Below are positions 57,301-64,000 of a stretch of DNA of 64,000 nucleotides, piece by piece (position 1 is the first letter of the stretch; each line of letters begins with the position of its first letter). The notes under the pieces are model-generated. The model did no database searches. It was not told the DNA's origin and saw nothing but the letters and a program-made list of their open reading frames with translations. The stretch spans positions 76,549,495 through 76,613,494 of the forward strand of contig JALGPY010000005.1 in assembly GCA_023055425.1 (NCBI GenBank), written 5' to 3'. The translations under genes and the position numbers were made by a program. Origin of the DNA: Linanthus parryae (taxonomy: Eukaryota; Streptophyta; Magnoliopsida; Ericales; Polemoniaceae).

Positions 57301-58841
57301 TCCGTAAATGGATAACAGATCAGTGTGGGGAATCTTCAGGTAAGTCACCGCTCTAGGCACGCATGACGTCCCCCTTTTCTTTTCTTTGTATCAGTGCATA
57401 ACCCTTTGATCATAAGCAGGTCATTCTAGGCCGAAGGGTATCGATGATAACTTTCAACATGATGATTGTATGTGTACCTCATATAAGTGGGGAAGTACTG
57501 TTCATGATAGCAGTAGGGTCTTGTTTTTCTTGTTTGGAGTCTCTCCTTTTGTTAAAGCCCTTCTTTCCCTTCTCCCAAGAGCACATTAGTGACATATCAT
57601 TTTTGCAAAGCCCGACCCTTGACCTTTGATAAGTCGTCGCGTTCGCAGTGCCATAGAGATTCATGAGTCTGCTGGCAACGTTTTTGGTGCAGGCTTTTCA
57701 GGACAAGTCTTGTCAAAGGATACTCCAATAGTGGAGGGTGATCTGGGTGCAGATCCCATTATCGAGCAGGAGGAAGAGAACCGGAAGGGTCAGGAGAATG
57801 TAATTTCTCCCCTTACTCAAGTAATACCCATTTCTTCAGACGAAGCAAATGCTGAGCAAGAAGCAAGTCCTTAGCGGGCCGCGACGGCCACTGATGACGT
57901 GTTCTTTGAGAAGAATGCTGAAAAGGTTGAGCGTGATGTTGAGTTAGTTGAGCGTGCCGCTCCTGTTGAGGGTAATTCCACAAAAGCTGCTTTGTCTGAA
58001 CACGATCCTCCTATTACTCAGAATATTGAAGAGGCCGATCACACTGCATCCCCTGCATCAAGTGTGATGAGAAGTGCTGACCCTGCGGGAGGCATCGATT
58101 TTGACCTGGAAGCTCTCTTCTCTAAGAATCCTTTTGAAGTGTGGGGTTCGCAAACCTTTGTGTTTCCCAAGGCGTATTTTTCACGCGATTCCCGAGCAGA
58201 TCAGAGGTTGGCTGAGGCAGCCAGTGCTAGTTCACAGGAATCAGTGCCCATTATTCTTCCTCAGCAAATTGTCGAAGGAACTGGAAAGCTCATCCCACCT
58301 CTTACTTCTGAAATTTGATTCTTAAACCCATATTTGGCTAAGTATTGTCGTGTGTACGTGCACAGGAATTGATCACGCTTGCCTTAAATGGTTGTTGAAA
58401 GTGCGTGTGTCTTTCCCTACTGCATTCGCTCAAGAAATGGAACTGGCACCAAAGGACAGAGGAGAAATTCTCAAGGAGATGACTACCCTTTTAGAGAGGA
58501 CGCACCAAACTACTCCTGCGAGCACCACAGCTGCCAGCGCCCGAGACCTTCATGCAAGCGCGCAGAAACTTCAGCAGATTGCGGCAGGGCGATTAGACCT
58601 GGACTTTCTTGTGCAGAGATTAATCAAAGTCAGCAACTCTGCTACTCTTGGGTCTGAATACATTGCTTATAAAGAAGAGGCAACTGCTCTTAATGCGCGC
58701 AAGGAAACGCTAGAACAAATGGCTAAGGAATACAAGGCTGATGTGAAGCATCATGAGGAGAATAAGACTCGCATTGAGAAGCTCGCTGCTTATTCACTCA
58801 AGTTGTCAGCGAGAGACTCCCTCCTGAAGGATTTCTTCTAA
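54341..58841 (+). pseudogene. Plant-mobile-domain (PMD) protein gene, decayed, probably intron-bearing
   Basis: Read in order on the + strand: a short first exon-like ORF (MHRREHPQQEAETFD..., 54341-54449) followed by GTAACT...TTTCGTAG (54450-54580); ELPSDLWYKALYFGGDDFYL and YNDVSFQAFMEKVDGMDEL (54617-54988); after a frame change EAAPNLEDVENLLMLPSMG (55040-55090); the PMD core IWSKWIMLFFKDYAK...CGFLCVWLSRFLINRS...HTMKLALGHKVALGPLVLGSLF (55255-55540); PFEEWHILKGPRPYGQYV (55855-55914); VPFDPLRVVLQLGFNAVAPPMW (55995-56060). Further downstream are acidic low-complexity pieces (57626-58318) and a helical, coiled-coil-like C-terminal ORF (58350-58841, ALNARKETLEQMAKEYKADV). Further GT-AG pairs (for example 57341-57420) suggest introns. 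Several frameshifts and stops rule out a product. PMD proteins are found both as host genes and inside transposons; here the setting is a retroelement. Confidence 0.7.
55060..55731 (+). pseudogene. PMD core domain, longest open piece
   Basis: 223 codons carrying the central conserved PMD block: the W..fF motif, the aromatic-rich LSRFL motif and the LALGHKVALGPLVLGSLF motif. No catalytic residues are expected from this domain type. The open frame starts inside the domain, not at a true start codon. Confidence 0.7.
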
Positions 58842-60057
58842 GATTGAAATATCAGCACTGCTACTCCATTGCTTGTTGAACTTTATTTTGATGTAACTTT
58901 TGTGCAACTTGTGGCCGCCATCCTCGGGTCATTTGAACATGTGTGACATTGTTGTTTTGGCGCGCGTTAGTTTTGCGCCTTATGAATTGCTATCATATGA
59001 GATAGTCTTACCCATTGCTTCTTGTTGCTACTTAAAAATATAGGCTTACACTTGTCTTGACATTTTTCCGCTATTGAAGACGAATAGGCTTGTGCAGGTA
59101 TGTCGCGTCTTGCAGTGGTTCGAAAACTTTAGATTCTCAATGTTTTGAATATCTTAATAGTGGCGGTTCAAGTCCCCAAAAGTTGTCATCATCGTCTGAA
59201 TTGTCGTGTCGGCGTGGAGTCTGGATAAGGTATGGTCATCACACAGGAGGTTGAACCATCATTATTGCCTAGGGCTACTGTATCGTCATAGCCTTTAATA
59301 GGTCCACTGATTCTTGCTCATTTTCGAGATGCTGCTAACTCGACCGGGAAACTGAAGAGTCTCCTCTGAGCCCTATATAAACCCCCTTTATTGCATTTTC
59401 ATTCTTCATTAGGGCTCCTGTGATTGGCAAAATGCTATCTTTCCTGGGTGCTTGCCCTTGTTTTCATTGCTCTTCACCCCTTTTCGATTTGTATCGATTC
59501 TGGCTCATTGGCTTTGAATCCGTGCGTTGTGCTATAGAAATGACTCCAAGGAATTAGCTGAAGAATCCCCGAGTTGTCATGGTCTTTTCGAAGACCAAAT
59601 GTGTAAGCTCTTGAATTGGAATGAAGACATCTTTTTTCTTATCATGTTTGTAGGGGTCACCTCCGGTGGTCCTCTGGCGAAGAGGATCTTTATGCCAATT
59701 CTTATTCCAGCAAGTAATGAGTGGTGTGCATCTTCGTCGGGTTTTCATCAGAGAACTATTTGTCACCATTGTTTCAACCAGGGAAAAACAGGTGGTTGTG
59801 CTTTCTCTTACGCACGATAAGCTTCCTAGCCCATGAGTTGTTCCCCCATTTGTTCTTCACATCAGCGGCCGTGATGGATTGAAGTTCATCTGGCATCTCA
59901 CCATGTCAGGGGCATCGACAAGAACTCTTTTCTGGTTCTGGTCGAGAACGTCGATGGCAGCATCACGCTTCGTAGTTGTAGAGTCATGTAAGAGTGTTCT
60001 TTAAGAACACTTTGCTTTTCAGTTGCAATCCTTCTTTTTTGTTTGTAAGCCTTGCTT
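58842..60057. other. Non-coding part of the gypsy-type interior
   Basis: No domain recognised. A TATA-like CCTATATAAAC at 59369-59379 and a 97-codon open frame (59527-59820) are present, but the protein matches no family that I can name. Confidence 0.35.
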
Positions 60058-60608
60058 TAGTCTGCTACTAGACAGATAAATTGTAAACCAGATTTGGCTG
60101 TTTTGAAAGTATGTTTTTTTTTATTTGCTATTTTGTCTATTACAGTAGACGTTTAGATCGCGTATTGACTTGCCAATCGATCAAGCAGATAGGTTCTGTT
60201 CGCACTTGGCTGCTATATGAACAGGTAGGCCTTTCTGCTGCTATCTAGACAGATAGGCTTTCATCGCTTTTGGCTGCTATCTAAACAGATAGGCTTTCCA
60301 TTTTGCTGCTGTCTAGATATGCTTTGATCGCGTTTGGCTTCTATCTAAACAGATAGGCTTTTCATTTTGTTGCTATCTAGGCAGATAGGCTTTGATCGCG
60401 TTTTGCTGCTATCTAAACAGATAGGCTTTTCAATTTGCTGCTATCTAGGCAGATAGCTTTTCATTTTGCTGCTATCTAGGCAGATAGGCTTTGATCGTGT
60501 TTGGCTTCTATCTAAACAGATAGGCTTTTCATTTTGTTGCTATCTAGGCAGATAGGCTTTGATCGCGTTTGGCTTCTATCTAAAAAGATAGTCTTTTCAT
60601 TTTGTTGC
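60058..60608 (+). repeat. Minisatellite of CTATCT-loop-AGATAG dyads
   Basis: About a dozen units of 32-36 bp, alternating CTATCTAAACAGATAGG and CTATCTAGGCAGATAGG, joined by TTTTCATTTTG.TG or TTTGATCGCGTTTGGCTT. The last third is a clear higher-order repeat of about 68 bp (two units). Each unit has a perfect 6-bp inverted repeat with a 4-base loop. Confidence 0.9.
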
Positions 60609-60880
60609 AAGGTGGCAAAATGCGTCTGATAGTTAATCAGAAAAAAAAAAGATTCCCCATGAGAGGGTTATTATTACTCACGAGACCTACATATGGGAAT
60701 GTACTGTTGTTAGTCAAAAAATCCAGTAAAGAGAAAGCCAAGGATAATACCGTTGCGTTCTTGAGTGGCGGTAGTCCCGCGACAGCCCTCAGATGCGATA
60801 GCACTTCCTACGATTGGAGTAGAAACTACTTAACTCCCTGCCCTCACTGTCATGTTCGATGACCCTTTTTAGGGTGTAGA
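60609..60880 (+). other. Stretch between minisatellite and long LTR
   Basis: A short open frame (60602-60862, 86 codons) is present without recognisable similarity. Nothing else seen. Confidence 0.3.
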
Positions 60881-63800
60881 TGTAGTAACCCTCATATTTA
60901 TGTTGCACGTTTATATCAAAAGTCACATTAATATTTTCTAAATTTGCATGTTAATGTTAATATTTTACTACGTACGCTAGACTTGAAGAAAATGTCTTAA
61001 GAATGTTATTTGTGCCAACTTGTTAGTAAATATTAAATTTATAATTTGCCCCAAAACTTTATGTAATTTTGAATTGTGTCTTAAACATTAAGTTTTTATG
61101 CATCAACCTCTCTACTAATTGGTTTTTACACCATTTACCCAACTAGCAAGATTTCAACCTATGAATCTATTTCATCATACAAGTCAAGTTCATTATTTTA
61201 ATCTCTCTATGCTAGCATGATATGTGATCATTTTATACATCACCAACCCCCACCATCATGCACATATCCCTCATACTCTTTTCTTTTCATCTTCCTCATC
61301 AAGAACATTCAAGAATGCTCTCTTCTCTGTCTTCAAATACAAATCCCGGTTTTTGGTGTTGACCCTCACAAAACACCCCCAAAACTCCACTTTCTACCAC
61401 TCAAATCATAAGAAACTAAAGCCTAAGGTTATACTATGCGTTGGGGGAGTCTTTTATTTCATCTTCCTCAAGACTCTTAGCTTCTCCAACCTCCAAGAAC
61501 CCAAGAACAATCTCTAGTTCCTCTCAAGGTTCATATGTAAGCACTCCTTCTTCTTTGTTTGCTCAATTTATTCATGATTCATATTCTTGGTATGAAATTC
61601 CTTGATCTTGAGTTTCATGTGTGATTTGATATATGGATGGTAACTTTTGAACTTTATCTTCCTCATCTCCAAGCATGCTTCATCATTTTCATGGCTAGAT
61701 CATCAAATTGGTACTTGAATGTTGCATATTTCATAAAACCCACAATTGAACATACATGCATGTCATCAAAATCAAGTTTGTTGTTAGAATCATGTAATAA
61801 AATGATGTGGGTAGTGATATGTGTGTTATTTAGACCTTGTATTAATTCAATTTCAGATTTTGATGGAATGGTCCTTGCATGCAACAAGTTTTTTAAGGAA
61901 TAGAAAACCATAAAGTTCATGTTTGAGTCTGTTTTCACAAAATTAGGAAAAATACATAAAATTTTCAGAAAATTATGAAAAATTTAGAGTTTGTGAATTT
62001 GTATGTAATATTTGTACAATAAATATTTCAGAGCCGTTGGACTTGTATTTAATTTTTAATCGGCCAAAAACAAGTTCTATTTTAACACTCTGCTCAACCC
62101 CAGACCAGTGAGGTTTTTCATATATTCCATGTACTTATTCTACTCCAATGGTTATCGAATTTGTATATTTTGTTCCCAGGCGTGGTTTTTTACATCCAGT
62201 TAAAATTTCATAATTTTGGAATTACTATGAATATTTTGTGAATTTATTTCGAAGACCGCTTTTCAGCCTCTGTTTTACACCTAAACAACTCCGAAAGTTA
62301 ATGTTTAAAAAGACTTAAAAGTTTTCATAATTTTTTATATTTTTATATGTTATGTGTAAACTCTTTATCTATGTTATGTCAAAATTTTAGGTCCCAAATA
62401 ATTATTTTGAGTCACCTATGATCTTTGTACTAGCGATGGTTACACTTTTCTTATAAGCATGATTTAGAAGTTTATCAAGTTATTAAAGCTAGTTTATGCA
62501 AGTTACATTTTAGTTCATTATATGTCATATTGCTCTTATGTGCTGCATTTTACGTTGGATATGCATCTAATAATATGTTTAAGACTATACAAGCATATGG
62601 GTGTGTGAGAAGTTTGTCTATCTTGCATTTATAAGACTAGTATCATTTTGCTAAGTGATTTAGGCATGTCTATGTTTGGAATGATTTCATGCTAAGAAAT
62701 TATGTGATATGTTTGGAATGACTTCATGCTAAGTGATTATGTGCTATGTTTGGAATGATTTTGTGCTAAGTGATTATATGTATGATTGTAGCGTTCTTTG
62801 CTATTTACGTGACAACGGAGTTGATGATCGTGTGCTTAAAGATGAATGAATTTTTAATAAGGAATGTTAAATAAATGGATTAAGCTCGCAAGGTGAGTTA
62901 CCTACCTCCCGAAGTTTGTACCGAGCCTCAAGTTTCTTAAAAGCTTATGTATGTTCATGTTGTCCCTATTATTATGTATGTATGCATGTTTTTCTACTAA
63001 ATGAAATGTTTGTGCCCCATGGATGCTATTAAATAAAATAAATTATTGTTTCATAAGATAAAACACGCTTTCAGAAATGCCACGGTTACCGGAGTTAAAC
63101 TCCCTGTCGGGTATAGACAAGCTACGGCCCTTTTGCCAGGGCAATATAAGCAGGCAACGCGTCGCCTCACGAGCCGTCGCGATGGACATGTCCCTAAGTT
63201 ATGTGAAGTCACGAAGGTTACACGGGCCATAATATAACAAACTAAGCAAACATGTTCAAGTACGTTATGGTCTCCACGTGAGACAAAGAAAGGTTCCGAC
63301 TTGGAACAATACGATTTCACAAGCCTCAAGTTATGTTTTACGTTATGCTTTCTCTATGATTCATGTTACGCTTTATGAATGTCATGATCTTTCAAGTTTC
63401 ACAAGTATATGTATGTATGACTATGTCTTATGTTCATGTCGCTCCGTGGGAAAGTTAGTCCCTCTTAGTTTTTCAAACCTACGGAGGGGCGTAGATGTAT
63501 CTCACTGAGCTAGTTAAGCTCACCATTTTTATGTTACCCTTTTTTTCAGGTTTTAAGTACACGTAGAGCAAGAAGTAGCAAGGCGTTAATTTGATATGTG
63601 ATAACGTGCTCCGTGACGTATATGTGCTTAGACATTGTTAGAATGCTAGTCGACTTGGAGCTATGGTAGATTACATGATAGTAATTTATTTAGTATGTAA
63701 GAGTTGTATAATTATGTGTATAAGACTTTGTATGAGACATTGTATGATACCTAGAAATATTCCCGAGTTATGCTCTGTATACGTTATGAGTCGAGAGACT

Positions 63801-64000
63801 AAACGATATTGAGTTATTACTTCCAAGTTCAAACTTTATTTGTTTTGAGCAACTTTTACAATTCAAATTGTTTATCAAGACGACCCCAATTAAATTGTTA
63901 TTTACGCTTCTGCAAACTGTTTCAAATACAATATTTTGATCACAACTTTTATAAATTAACTTATTTAGCCTTTCGACGAGTCAAGGCCGCACCGGCATGT
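60881..64000 (+). mobile_element. Long LTR of the same kind as 50692-53892, inverted, running off the window
   Basis: Starts TGTAGTAACCC and follows the same landmark order as the solo LTR at 50692-53892 read backwards: the long leader with CTCACAAAACACC, TTTCAGCCTCTGTTTTACACC (62265-62285), the AAGCTCGCAAGGTGAGTTACC.ACCTCCCGAAG block (62884-62923), GTAGCCT/TACGG blocks and GACGAGTCAAGGCCGCACCGGCATGT at the very end. It may be a solo LTR or the 5' LTR of a complete element; the right end (about 80 bp further by comparison) is outside. Confidence 0.85.

Larger units (their letters stand above)
53959..60880 (-). mobile_element. Interior of the gypsy-type element, carrying an opposite-strand PMD gene
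   Basis: The segment begins with the polypurine tract of the LTR at 50121-53958, so the element runs on the minus strand. No gag, protease, RT or integrase motif was recognised on either strand up to 60880. The only coding seen is antisense to the element (54341-58841). This fits a non-autonomous element or the 3' part of a gypsy element with an additional antisense ORF, as is known in some Tat-lineage elements; the lineage is not established here. Confidence 0.5.

Noticed and set aside
59527..59820. 97-codon open frame with a faint Ulp1-protease-like rhythm (FMPILIP...W..)
   Set aside because: The catalytic His-Trp and Cys motifs cannot be identified and the flanks are non-coding; chance is as good an explanation.
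60058..60608. CRISPR-like regular repeat array
   Set aside because: The units are adjacent, imperfect and without unique spacers, and the setting is plant DNA; it is a minisatellite.

Overview
This is nuclear DNA of a flowering plant with a repeat-rich genome. The evidence is a spliced plant gene of the alliinase / tryptophan-aminotransferase-related (TAR) family, plant-type Copia (Angela-like, Sirevirus-like, Ale-like) and Ty3/gypsy (chromovirus and others) LTR retrotransposons stacked inside each other, a hAT-type MITE, and tRNA-Met primer-binding sites. Nothing bacterial, viral or organellar was recognised.

Layout. 1-1180: dead Copia remnant. 1307-3165: short non-autonomous LTR element (TRIM-like) about 300 bp upstream of the TAR start codon. 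3464-11428: five-exon TAR gene on the + strand whose exons join in one open frame of 456 codons, but whose first exon is split by a complete chromovirus (3618-9363, minus strand) with two 523-bp LTRs that look identical and one uninterrupted gag-pol frame. Intron 1 also holds a hAT-like MITE (9776-10044). 11822-14510: deletion derivative of a Copia element (minus). 14850-15957: two Copia LTR remnants.

From 15958 to beyond the window there is one very large Sirevirus-like Copia element, broken by three sets of insertions. (i) Its gag is split by an old Angela-like element (18881-35629, +), itself split in the RT domain by a young, full-length Angela-like element in opposite orientation (24795-33242, minus, perfect 5-bp target duplication, intact 1311-codon polyprotein). 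(ii) Its extra post-pol ORF (45-lysine tract, plant-transposon-like domain, acidic tail) is split by a triple nest of LTRs: outer LTR of about 1.5 kb (about 40913-48550), then a solo LTR (41400-47510), then another solo LTR (42146-45363), the last two with perfect target duplications. (iii) Its 3' LTR (49355-50120) is split by a gypsy-type element on the minus strand whose LTR carries a further 3.2-kb solo LTR (50692-53892). That element's interior (53959-60880) carries on the opposite strand a decayed, probably intron-bearing plant-mobile-domain (PMD) gene and a minisatellite of small dyads. A long LTR of the same kind as 50692-53892, but inverted, begins at 60881 and runs off the end.

The only host gene seen is the TAR gene. 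Reading frames strongly suggest that the two youngest insertions (chromovirus in TAR exon 1; antisense Angela in Angela) are recent and that their families may still be active. Everything else is in decay. All family assignments come from motifs read by eye; no database search was run.
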